Assembly (NCBI GenBank): GCA_001839685.1
Contig: MLAK01000834.1
Span: 1-57,117, forward strand
DNA: 57,117 nucleotides
Direction of reading: 5' to 3'
Origin: Tritrichomonas foetus
Lineage: Eukaryota > Parabasalia > Tritrichomonadida > Tritrichomonadidae
The notes under the pieces are model-generated. The model did no database searches, was not told where the DNA came from, and worked only from the letters and a program-made list of their open reading frames with translations. Both the position numbers and the translations under genes were made by a program. Below are positions 10,059-19,500 of this stretch, in pieces. Numbering within the stretch: the first letter of the stretch is position 1; each line of letters opens with the position of its first letter.

Positions 10059-10453
10059 AAACTCTACGCTTTGTTTTTTTTTTGATGGGTTGATTGAAAG
10101 CTGGATGAAACTTTTTGACTTCTTTTGACTACTTATTTAATCGGCCAAGTAAACACTGAAATAAATCTTTATACACATAAATACGAACAACAAATCTTCT
10201 ACAACATTTCAAATTTTAAGCTATATAAGTTAGAATTAATGAGAGAAATGTAAATAATTTTAAATCTAACATAAGTAAATTGATGATTCATAAACGATTT
10301 CATTTGATTACTATGAATAAATCATTTTTTCATTTTAAAAATATATATAGATAGAGATATATGAAAATTTAGACAGTAAAGAAATTTAATTAGATTTTTT
10401 TTTATAAAATAAAAACAAGTTTTTTTCCCCATGGGAAATTTTGGTTCACTTTT
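10059..10453. other. Intergenic, upstream of gamma-adaptin
   Basis: AT-rich spacer between two genes on the same strand. It includes a run of A/T-only sequence near 10340-10370 and no identifiable element. Confidence 0.5.
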
Positions 10454-11602
10454 TCAATTTCCTGCATTGTGATCAGGCAGAATAGTATTCATCACTTCCA
10501 TGATTTTTGAATGATAATCTGCATCAATTGATTTAATCAGAATGAGCCATGGAGGAAACTCAAGCAGAAGTGGAATAAGAAAAGGAATTGGTTCAATTCC
10601 AATTGCATTTATTGCTTCACGAATGCTTTCTTCTTCAGCATTGTTGGCATTTCCTCCGGCTCGATCAATCTCATTAACAAATTCAGAAATCGCAGGATGA
10701 TAAAAAACCGAGAGTGGAAAATTCAAAGGCAAATTCGAAATAATACGCTTACCAATCATTTCAAGTGCTCTTTGAATATTTCCACTTCCAAAATGTATCT
10801 TTTTTTTCTCGAATGTATCATTTTCTACTTTTTTCTCACAGTTGATGATTTTCCGTTCAGATTCAATGGTGTTTTCGGTTTTAGAATAAAACAATATTTC
10901 TTTAATACAGAGGAGATGAAGAGGAGGACGCTTTTTAAATCCATCAAAGACTTGTGAAGCAGTTTTCATGGTCGGTGAATCAATAAAATTAAAAAAATAT
11001 TTAATAAAAAGTTTTGGCGATAAAATTGATAAATCCACATCAAAATATAAATTGTTAGACACTTCAATATTTCTATCTTCCATTTCTTGAACAAGATAAG
11101 TTAATAAAACTGGATCTGGTTTTGATAAAGCAAGAGGTATAAGAACATCATTATTCAATGATTTTACATATTGTTTTGGATTTCGTTGAATTAATGATAT
11201 TAATTGATTTTTTGTGCATCCAAAATTGCTGACATTTTGTTTTTTAGGATCATCTATTTTACGGAGTTGCTCAGCAGCCCATTGAACAGGCTGGTCTGAA
11301 TCCGATAGAATAAAAGATAAAAAACATTCAGATAATAAATTGGAAACAGTTTCATCGGCACATATTTGTGGTTGTTTTTGAATCTCATTTAAAACACTTG
11401 GTATTTCTGGATAAGATTTAGTGATTTGCTCAACACTTAAATTATTGATTAAATAACAATAACATGATAAAGTTTCAATGAAATCTAATGAAACGCCTTT
11501 ATCTGGATACAATTTATATTCATGTGCATATTTAATCATTGTATTTTTATCCCAAGATGGTCTTGGTATTGAAGAGGGGCTTTTTGATGAATTACTCATC
11601 AT
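10454..11602 (-). CDS. Unrecognised helical protein, 382 residues
   Basis: I do not recognise this protein. It starts with a serine/proline-rich tail (MMSNSSKSPSSIPRP) followed by mostly helical sequence. Notable stretches are CTKNQLISLIQRNPKQYVKS and LIPLALSKPDPVLLTYLVQE, which look like helical repeats. A lysine/glutamate-rich insert occurs near 245-270, and the end is hydrophobic (PIPFLIPLLLEFPPWLILI). There is no signal peptide. The helical-repeat look would suit a scaffold in a large complex, but that is only an impression. The start is supported by an initiator TCATA four bases before the first of two adjacent ATG codons. It lies 431 bases beyond the 3' end of the PP2C gene on the same strand. 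Confidence 0.75.
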   Translation of the reverse strand: MMSNSSKSPSSIPRPSWDKNTMIKYAHEYKLYPDKGVSLDFIETLSCYCYLINNLSVEQITKSYPEIPSVLNEIQKQPQICADETVSNLLSECFLSFILSDSDQPVQWAAEQLRKIDDPKKQNVSNFGCTKNQLISLIQRNPKQYVKSLNNDVLIPLALSKPDPVLLTYLVQEMEDRNIEVSNNLYFDVDLSILSPKLFIKYFFNFIDSPTMKTASQVFDGFKKRPPLHLLCIKEILFYSKTENTIESERKIINCEKKVENDTFEKKKIHFGSGNIQRALEMIGKRIISNLPLNFPLSVFYHPAISEFVNEIDRAGGNANNAEEESIREAINAIGIEPIPFLIPLLLEFPPWLILIKSIDADYHSKIMEVMNTILPDHNAGN

Positions 11603-11603
11603 T

Positions 11604-11608
11604 TATGA
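11604..11608 (-). promoter_or_regulatory. Candidate initiator TCATA
   Basis: TCATA with the A at 11606 gives a 4-base leader before ATG 11602 or 7 bases before the second ATG. The position fits the other short-leader genes in this window. Confidence 0.45.
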
Positions 11609-12033
11609 AAAACAAATAACCTTTAAATGACCATTACTTGCCAAAACAAACTTTTTGACAAAATTCAAGAATGACAAAAGTATTTTAACCGAAAATATTC
11701 TTTGGCAATAAAATGAAAATGATTTCTCATGAGACGAAGTCAATATATTTTGAAGTAATGAATTATAAAGTCACGATGTTTCTGCATAGTGACCAAAAAT
11801 TAAGCCAAAAAATCAAATTCACTTGAATACTATCTAATTCCCTTAAGTTTCAAAATATGGTCAATTCTAAAGGCGAATTTGAATTTCATTCTTAGTTTTT
11901 GATCTTAATGTCGACATTGCATTTTATCCATAAAATCAAGGAAAAAGGAGTTTTCATTTCTAAGCGGTTTAAACAAATTTTATATTTTTTTTATCCTTTC
12001 ATAAAGGAATTCATAAAAATGCACAAACACTAG
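11609..12033. other. Intergenic, PP2C 3' flank
   Basis: AT-rich spacer without recognisable features. Confidence 0.5.
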
Positions 12034-12867
12034 TCACGAGTGTTCAGATTTTGGACGCAAATCCACACAAACAACTGTAACGTTGTCATTCGACACACGT
12101 TCGATTGATTCGCGTTTGATTTGAAGTGCAGCAGCAGCAGCTTCTCCTTGATCTTTAATAATTTTTGCAATCTCATCATCATTAACAACATCAGCAACAC
12201 CATCACAAAAAAGAACTAAACTTTGATTGTGAGCATAACTGGTCGCTTTAACGGTCGCCTCGCAAGAAATGATTCCGGCCAATCCGCCATCGCCGATTGC
12301 TCTAGAGAGGGCCAAATAGCCAGCTACTCTATCATTCTGTATAAATCCGTCGTTTGCAAGAATTTTTTTCTGTTCGTTAATATCGCTCGCTTTATGGTCG
12401 TAGGAAAGCCTTTCGACGACTTTCCCGGCGTTTTTATCGACGAGTAAAATTCGAGAGTCACCTACGTTCGCAGTATAAAGCATATCTTTGATGATAATTG
12501 CGATGGCGATTGTTGTTCCTTGATTTTTCCACTGTTCTATTGCGTATTCGTTTATCTCGTTTATTGAATTTTGTATTGCGCTGAAAATTTCATCGTTTTG
12601 AGGTGATTCGATATGGCCGATTAATTTTTTGGCAATAAGCTGGTGCAAATTTCGTCCGACGTACGCTGAGCACTCCGAGCCACCATGGCCATCGAAAACA
12701 CCGTAAAATTGGGTATTCGGACCCGCAAATTCGCCGACGATGGTACAAAAATCTTCCATTGTGTAACTTTTGCCTTTGCATTCGGCATGACCGCCACTGA
12801 AAAGTTGTGTGCCGCAAATAATACAATGCTTAGCTGCGCTAAGCTGTCGCTTTCTGATATGGGACAT
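12034..12867 (-). CDS. PP2C-family serine/threonine phosphatase
   Basis: The 277-residue protein is a compact PP2C catalytic domain, which removes phosphate from serine and threonine using two metal ions. Signature motifs run in order: YTMEDF near 37, FYGVFDGHGGSECS near 55, GTTIAIAII near 118, LYTANVGDSRILLV near 130, LSYDHKASD near 154, GYLALSRAIGDGGL near 183, LVLFCDGVADVV near 218 and SNDNVTVVCVDL near 258. All metal-binding aspartates are present. One oddity is the usual arginine of RxxMED, which contacts phosphate and is a serine here (GKSYTMED). The N-terminus also carries C15-x2-C18-x8-H27-x2-C30, a spacing that could bind zinc. The 5' third of the gene is clearly GC-richer than the rest. 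No Inr is evident just upstream. Confidence 0.92.
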   Translation of the reverse strand: MSHIRKRQLSAAKHCIICGTQLFSGGHAECKGKSYTMEDFCTIVGEFAGPNTQFYGVFDGHGGSECSAYVGRNLHQLIAKKLIGHIESPQNDEIFSAIQNSINEINEYAIEQWKNQGTTIAIAIIIKDMLYTANVGDSRILLVDKNAGKVVERLSYDHKASDINEQKKILANDGFIQNDRVAGYLALSRAIGDGGLAGIISCEATVKATSYAHNQSLVLFCDGVADVVNDDEIAKIIKDQGEAAAAALQIKRESIERVSNDNVTVVCVDLRPKSEHS

Positions 12868-13453
12868 GCGTTTCGATCTTTAAATAAAAAGTAAAGAAAA
12901 AATAGGTTTATTTCAACTTTTTCAAAGAATGATTTGTGATTTTTATTCAATTTCGCTTTACCTGGAATTCAATTAAATTTTTCATTCTATTAATTTTTGA
13001 ATCATTCAGAAATTATTGTGAATATTGATTTTGCCAATATGACGTATATTTCATAGATTACTCAAATAATGATCAATATGAGTCTATGAATCAAAAGCCT
13101 TCTGACTGAGTTTTTGATAAATAATTCTGTTGTTCAGAATTTTGAATTAAATTATAAAAAATTGAGAGAGACTTCAATTCAAAACATTATCTTCACGATT
13201 TCTTCTGAATCGCTTCAACAAAAAAATGTAAAGATTTATTATCGACGAAAAATTTTAATTAACTCTATCATTTTCTCTTTAAAGAGATCTTAAGATCCCA
13301 AAAAGCGTTCGAAAAATCTGCCAAAAACGCCTTTTTATTTTTGAATTCATAAAATTATTGACCAAATTAAAATTTAATTCTTTAATTCGTCGAACGTTTA
13401 TATAATAGGTCAAAGAGTGAAAGATTGGCCATTTACTAAATAATAAACGTGCT
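12868..13453. other. Divergent intergenic region, PP2C / DHHC
   Basis: This AT-rich region carries both promoters. I searched it for an upstream ATG exon for the DHHC gene: the only nearby ATG (about 13226) is followed at once by TAA, and no GTA(C/T)GT splice motif is visible. Confidence 0.5.
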
Positions 13454-13458
13454 TCATT
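13454..13458 (+). promoter_or_regulatory. Candidate initiator TCATT of the DHHC gene
   Basis: TCATT with the A at 13456 lies 11 bases before the TTG that opens the DHHC frame. A start site here leaves no room for an upstream ATG exon. Confidence 0.45.
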
Positions 13459-13466
13459 GATTTGGT

Positions 13467-14372
13467 TTGAATATTGTTCCATCAGTTTTTATTATTCTTC
13501 ATTCTGTTCTCCAGATAGCAATATGGATTTTAGACGGGTCAGTTCTCAATGAATCAGAAAACTTCGGATGGCGGTTTTTATCAAAGTTTTGGATGTTTTT
13601 GTTTTTTTACACATTCGCATTGTATTCGTGCGCTAGTTTTATGGACCCAGGGTACTTAAAACTAACATGGCTCAAAGAAGTACAAAACGATCGTTCATTT
13701 AAAGAAGAACTAGACGATAACGGTGAAAGGAGTTATTGTGAAATATGCAATATGCCACGCCCCCTTCGTGCCCATCATTGCTCGGTATGTAAGAAATGTG
13801 TTCTTTTAATGGACCATCATTGCGATTTTATTGGAAATTGCGTTGGCTATCGGAATTATAAGTCTTTTCTTCTTTTCCTTTTGGAATATCCACTTTTTTG
13901 CATCACTTCACTAGTTGTCACATCATATGGACTTTATATATCAAAAAAAGAAGTTGCTGATGTTTTCACTATAGTTATTGCATTCGTGATCTACTTGGGT
14001 CTTGGTGTTATTGTTGTTTCTCAATTAATTGCTCAAGTTCCGTTTGCTCTACACAATAAAACGTGGATTGAAATTTCTGGAAACAAAATTCGTGACGAAC
14101 TTTATAAAAGGGCTAAAATCAAAAGAGAAAATCGCTACGATACTCTATCAATTATCGGAAATTTGAAGCAGAGACTAGGCCCAAATCCGTTTTTATGGTT
14201 AATTCCAACACCGAATAATGGAAATCCATATGTTTTCCCAACCAATCCAAAATTCATTCCTGTTCATGAATTAACATTTAGAACAATAAATGACTATGGT
14301 GATGACGATGATGATGAGACACAGCCACTTTTGCCAAATGCTAGATTTAGAACGATGAATAATCAACTGTAA
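13467..14372 (+). CDS. DHHC-type protein S-acyltransferase without a visible ATG start
   Basis: This integral membrane enzyme attaches palmitate to cysteines. The DHHC cysteine-rich domain spans about residues 90-140: YCEICNMPRPLRAHHCS, CKKCVLLMDHHCDFIGNC, then VGYRNYKSF. Four membrane segments are visible: VFIILHSVLQIAIWIL, FWMFLFFYTFALY, a segment after the DHHC domain, and VFTIVIAFVIYLGLGVIVV. A DPG motif (FMDPGYLK) follows segment 2, and a TTxE-like TWIE follows segment 4. The acidic tail is cytosolic. The frame opens after a TGA at 13458 and the first ATG is only at 13593. Starting there would delete membrane segment 1. The coordinates given begin at TTG 13467. Possible explanations are non-ATG initiation, an unseen 5' exon, or a sequence error. 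The catalytic part is certain; the start is not. Confidence 0.85.
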   Translation: MNIVPSVFIILHSVLQIAIWILDGSVLNESENFGWRFLSKFWMFLFFYTFALYSCASFMDPGYLKLTWLKEVQNDRSFKEELDDNGERSYCEICNMPRPLRAHHCSVCKKCVLLMDHHCDFIGNCVGYRNYKSFLLFLLEYPLFCITSLVVTSYGLYISKKEVADVFTIVIAFVIYLGLGVIVVSQLIAQVPFALHNKTWIEISGNKIRDELYKRAKIKRENRYDTLSIIGNLKQRLGPNPFLWLIPTPNNGNPYVFPTNPKFIPVHELTFRTINDYGDDDDDETQPLLPNARFRTMNNQL

Positions 14373-14791
14373 AATTGTATGGGATTTAGAATAAATATTA
14401 TACTAATAGTTACTTTTATTATTCTTATATTTCATTCTCAAAATGACAAGAAATTAATTATTTGGGAATAATTATTTTCAACAAAAATGGAAATAGAAAA
14501 GATTTAACACACTATTACTTGTTGAATTAATTAATTACCAAAAGTATTTGGTTTAAAATTCACTCCAGTGGTGAATTTGTAAACTTTCAAAAAGAAATTA
14601 AACGTACACAAATTTTCTTTCGAATTGACATTGGTAAAAAATAAACAAAACTTTACATGGCATAAATATTTTTGGTGAAAAAGTTTACAATTCTTTATTT
14701 CCGTTAATGTGTAAGAATCATTAAACTTTTTCTATTTTTATTCATCCAGGTGCATTCAAAAATAATCAGAAATATATTCTCTCTTTTTTTC
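14373..14791. other. Intergenic, DHHC 3' flank
   Basis: AT-rich spacer. TTATTCATC at 14739-14747 is a loose initiator match, but it lies about 48 bases before the next ATG. Confidence 0.45.
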
Positions 14792-15862
14792 ATGTCGACG
14801 GCTTCAAAGAAAGAAAGAAATCAAAAAGAAGCATCACGCGCTGTTTTAACATCTCTACAAGACGATACAATGATTAATATTTCCGATTTATGCAATCGCC
14901 TCAAACAAGGAAATGCGAAATTCCAGAAAAAGCTGATGGAACAAAGACTTCGACGCAAAAACGCTCAAAGAAATAAATGGAAATCAATGCTGCTCAAATT
15001 GAAGGCCAAAGAAATCCACTATCAAAAATCGCAAGATGATGAAAGAAAACGTCAGAAAATTGAAGCGCAAAAAGTCGCAGAAGAAAATGATCGACAGTCT
15101 GAATTCGAAGAAGAAGAAGAAAACTGCGAAATCAAAAATTCTCGAATATCACATCAAAGGAGCAAGGGAAGTAAACATTCAATTAACCGTTCAAGTAAGC
15201 ATTCAATTTCACCTTCAAGTCGACATTCTCATAAAAAATCAATTCGTCACATTTTCGATGAGGAAGAAGAAGAAAGTGATGGATTATTGATTGAAGAAGA
15301 AGAAGAAATTGAAAATTCATTTTCAAGTAAATCAGAAAAAACAAAACCTGATGAAGAAAATTTGAATTCAAATTTGGTCGATGATTTTCACGAAGAAGGA
15401 GAATTAGAAGAGGAAGAGGAAATAATTGATGAAAGTTATTCCAGTTTTGAAAGTGATGGAAAATCATCAAAATCATCTTCTTCAGTTTCAGTGAAAAATC
15501 TCAAGCGTGTGAGAAAGGGGTTTGTTAATGATCCAATTATGGCAAATAAGATTTTGTTTGCTTTTGAAAAAGTGAGGAATCCAGAACATCTTATCAAAAA
15601 GTCTAACTTATCGTTTGTCAACGATAAAATTGACAATGCTTTTAACGGTTTTATGGTGAAAGTATTATTCGGAGATATCATTGAAAAAGTTAGTAGCATT
15701 CAAAATAAACTTGCCAATGAAACACTTGTGAAGTGTGTCTCAGAAAGAACAGTTGGACGTTTCAACCAAATTCAGCCTTTACTTGAAGGTGCAGCCAACC
15801 AAAGGCCAAAACGTCCAATAAGAGACCAAGATTTAGGAGATTATTCAACAAGCGAGGAGTGA
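14792..15862 (+). CDS. Unrecognised charged protein with acidic middle and conserved-looking C-terminus
   Basis: This 356-residue protein is not recognised. Residues 1-40 include ISDLCNRLKQGN. A basic coiled coil follows (KLMEQRLRRKNAQRNKWKSM to about 100). Residues 100-230 are low complexity: serine/histidine-rich (SKHSINRSSKHSI) alternating with runs of glutamate. The last 110 residues (VRKGFVNDPIMANKILFAFE, FNGFMVKVLFGDII) look folded and could be the functional part. There is no membrane segment or signal. The ATG at 14792 (MSTASKKERN) was preferred over an upstream GTG. The mixed charge and acidic runs suggest a nuclear or scaffold role, which is only an inference. Confidence 0.75.
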   Translation: MSTASKKERNQKEASRAVLTSLQDDTMINISDLCNRLKQGNAKFQKKLMEQRLRRKNAQRNKWKSMLLKLKAKEIHYQKSQDDERKRQKIEAQKVAEENDRQSEFEEEEENCEIKNSRISHQRSKGSKHSINRSSKHSISPSSRHSHKKSIRHIFDEEEEESDGLLIEEEEEIENSFSSKSEKTKPDEENLNSNLVDDFHEEGELEEEEEIIDESYSSFESDGKSSKSSSSVSVKNLKRVRKGFVNDPIMANKILFAFEKVRNPEHLIKKSNLSFVNDKIDNAFNGFMVKVLFGDIIEKVSSIQNKLANETLVKCVSERTVGRFNQIQPLLEGAANQRPKRPIRDQDLGDYSTSEE

Positions 15863-16056
15863 AGTGAAAAATGAAGGATACATAAGTATTATCGATAATA
15901 TTATTTTTTCTCATCTTTGTATAATAAAAAAGTGTTTTAAGTACTCTTTATTTATCTTTGCTGATCTCTAAAAATAAAATAAAATTAATTCAATTCGAGA
16001 GGTTAACATTTTTCTATTAATTCTCAAATTGAAGATAAACTATACATTTTTTATAT

Positions 16057-16061
16057 TCATT
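16057..16061 (+). promoter_or_regulatory. Candidate initiator TCATT before a small ORF
   Basis: TCATT with the A at 16059 gives a 13-base leader before the ATG at 16072. It is the main support for the small gene that follows. Confidence 0.3.
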
Positions 16062-16071
16062 AGAATAAAAC

Positions 16072-16272
16072 ATGACACAGGAATTTCAACAAAAAATGAA
16101 AACTGCAGGAGACTTTCACGACAATTCGTTTCTGAAAATTTTTCGAGTGAAAGAAAAATCATATGAAAATATTGATTTAGGATGCAATCATAAAGAATGC
16201 ATACAGTATATAATCAAGAGGGAAAGAAAGATAAGAAAAAAGACATTAAAAATTGAAAGAAGTTTTGGATGA
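16072..16272 (+). CDS. Possible small protein, 66 residues
   Basis: This basic ORF (MTQEFQQKMKTAGDFHDNSF and onwards) includes CNHKECIQYI and a lysine/arginine-rich end. It matches no family I know. It follows an initiator-like TCATT at good distance and is less AT-biased than its flanks. It could equally be the truncated remains of a larger gene or a chance frame. Confidence 0.3.
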   Translation: MTQEFQQKMKTAGDFHDNSFLKIFRVKEKSYENIDLGCNHKECIQYIIKRERKIRKKTLKIERSFG

Positions 16273-16589
16273 TAATGGCTGATTAATTCTTTAATTTGTC
16301 CAAATAAATCCATTCCATAGATAATAAAGGATAGTTGATAAGTATCTGTAATTGTAAAAAAAGAAATAATAATAATAATAAAGAATTAAAACATGTTCTA
16401 TTTTTAGTTGATTAATAGTATTAATAATATAATATGTAATATAAAAAATTTCTGTCATAAGAATAATAACAAATAATTTCGCAAACTTTTCATACAAATT
16501 TTTTCTTTTTCCCAAAAATGCAGAATTTATAATTAATAATCAAAAAATTAATTCAAGGTCTAAAGTTCTTCCTAATAAAGTGATCAGTG
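16273..16589. other. Intergenic, CHD 3' flank
   Basis: AT-rich, with an (AAT)n-like run near 16362-16380. Nothing else is visible. Confidence 0.45.
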
Positions 16590-19500
16590 TTATTGGTCAC
16601 TATATTCAAAATCGTCATCATCTTCATTGTCTGGATCAGAATCAGTTTCACTATCATCTGTCTTCTTTCTTTTAGTGTATTGTCTTTTCTTTTGTTGTTG
16701 ATTTCCTTGTTTTCCAATTTTCTTCTTTCTCGAAACTGGACTTTCAGTTTGGTAAAAGTTGATTCTGGGTGGTATATAGCCATCTGGAAGTTCTTCGTCG
16801 ATTTCTCGAATGTATTCGTATTGGACGAATGGACAATCAAGACCAAAAGCAACCAAAGCATTTGTTGCAAATTGTTTATCCACTTGGGTCCAAACATCAT
16901 AAGGGTTCTCGCCTGTCCATTTAGCTCGATCACTTTTCCATATTTCGAATAAGTTTTTATCGAGAATTGAACAACGATAACCAATATTTTTATGAAGAAC
17001 ACGAGCACGAAAACCAATTTTATATAAAATTCCATCAAGAATCAATGTTTCACCATCTCCCAAACTTTCAATAGATTCAGAACCATAAGCAGCAGGCAAA
17101 ATCACACCATTTCGGAACTTCTCAGGTATATCAATGTATGGTGGTGTTGACCAGCCTCCAATTTGTTGCATTAATTCTTCAATCCAACTAATTAAAGCGT
17201 CTTCTTGGAAAAGAAAACCAAGAACTCCTTTAGCTTGACGAATAAAGCCATGCTTTCGTTTTCGTTCAGCAATTGTATTAATATATTCGATCTCTGTTTC
17301 ATTTAAATGTGAATAAAAGTTATCATTATCAAGAACGAGTGATGAAATTTCATGGAAACCATAATCATTCAAATGATTTAATAAGAAAAGGTCATGAACT
17401 GATGATTTCCACCACGCTGGATGAGAAGTTGAAGGAGGCGTCACATTTTCTAAAGTTTCAGCAGAAATTGGAGAAGCTTCTAAAGAATCGCGAAGTCGTT
17501 GAAGCCAATTAGTATTATCACAAAGTCTTTTTGCTGTCTGATAAGATAAAAGTGGTGCTATATTCTCAGTGTGTTGACAATATTGCGCAATATAAGTTCG
17601 AATTGTTGCTTGTGAGAATTTCGGATCAAGTGAAGATACAATTCTAGCACAAGTAATGACAATTGGTACTAATGTTGAACATCTATCAATATCAACTAAT
17701 TCACCAACTCGTTCAGGAATATTACCTATATCAGAAATTGCATGAACAATTGCTTTGAGATTATTTGAATCAATATGCTTCATTTCACCTGCAGGTGTAT
17801 TTAATATTTCAAAAGCCTGTCCATCAATTAATGAATCATTTAGTGTTGCCAATCTTCGAGAATAAGTTGAAACCATTTTAACTGGTGGATTTTCACCCCA
17901 TATTTCAGTATCACCTAAAATTACTGGCCATTCACCAAAACCATGTTTCCATACACTATTTAATAAATTAATATCATGTTGTGGTGTCCAATTTTTCGGT
18001 GAAGCATGTGGATCAAATCTCAATGGTTTGCAACCTCCTTCAATCCAATTTTGAATTGCTTTTAATTGCATTAATCGACGTGCATTTTGGTCTGCATGTC
18101 GTGCAATTTTTTCTCTTAATTTACGATTAGTGAAAGCATCAAGTGTTGAAATTCTTCGTTGTCTTGCTGTTAAATTAATATTTCCACTTTCAAATAAGAA
18201 ATGTAATAATTCTTGTGGATGTTCAAGTTCTTGAGTAATAATAGAAAGTAAAACAGTACATCCATCAATAACCATATCCATAGATATATTGGCTTTGATT
18301 CGACTTCGTATAAGTTCCCAGCGACCAAAGCCAACAGAAATCATTTGATTGAAGAGTTTATCAAGTTTAGAAAGTGACCAGGTTGATCCATATTCATCTT
18401 CACCATCATCATCGGTTTCTTCAGAAAAATCCATTGATGATCTAGTTCGACGAGGTCTGAGAAGATCATTTGAAACTTGTCGATTATGTTTTTTAGTTTC
18501 TGGAAGAACGCGTTCCCAGAAATGTTCATCATTTAAATCGAGTTGATCTCCATCTTTATCAATTATAAAAGATGCTTTACTAAATGAAGAATCAGTATCA
18601 AGTGCAGGTTGAGAAAACTTTTTCGTTCGATGTTGAAGAATCAAATCAATATCTTCGGCAATAAACTTATCAGTTTCCGTTTCATCTTCATTAAAAATAT
18701 AATAAGCACCTTTTTTAATCAATTGTTCAATTTCTTTCGCATTCATGTTATTTGGATTATCGGTTTTTGAATCCAAAATAGCTTGATCCAGACCAAGTTT
18801 CATTGAAGCACGCTCAAACATTTCATTTTCATAAGTTCCACGAGTAACCAAACGATAAACTTGAACGTCATGAGTTTGACCAATTCGATGACATCTTGCT
18901 TGCGCTTGAATATCGTTTTGTGGATTCCAATCAGAATCGTATATAATCACAGTTGAAGCTGCAGTTAAATTCAAACCAACACCACCAGCTTTCGTGCAGA
19001 GTAAAAATACAAAAACATTTGATTCTTTATCATTAAAACGGTCAATTGAAGCTTGTCTTAAGGCTCCATGAACTTGGCCATCTAATCTCTCAAATTTATA
19101 ATGACGATAAGTTAAGAAATCCTCCAAAATATCAAGAACTTTAACCATTTGGGAAAAAATTAACACTTTTTCACCAGTTGGAGCTAATTTGGCAAGCAAT
19201 TTATCAACAAAAACCAATTTTCCACTCGATTCGATCATTACATTTAATGGATTTTGACCATCTTTAACAATTTCTTTTTCCACTTCAGGTAACAAAAATG
19301 GATGATTACAAACTTTTCTTAATTGCATTGCAAGGTTTTGTAATTCACTGATTTTTTGATATTTTTTAGTAAGTTCTTCGGATTTTCGATCAATTAATAA
19401 TCTATAATAGAATTTTTGTATTCTTGTTAATTCAACTTCAACAATTGTTTCTTCTTTCCCTGCAATTGATGCTTCGACATCTCTCTTTTTACGTCTTAAC

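Noticed and set aside
16553..17038. Overlapping 161-residue frame inside the CHD gene
   Set aside because: It is a different frame over the well-supported CHD C-terminus, with low-complexity composition.
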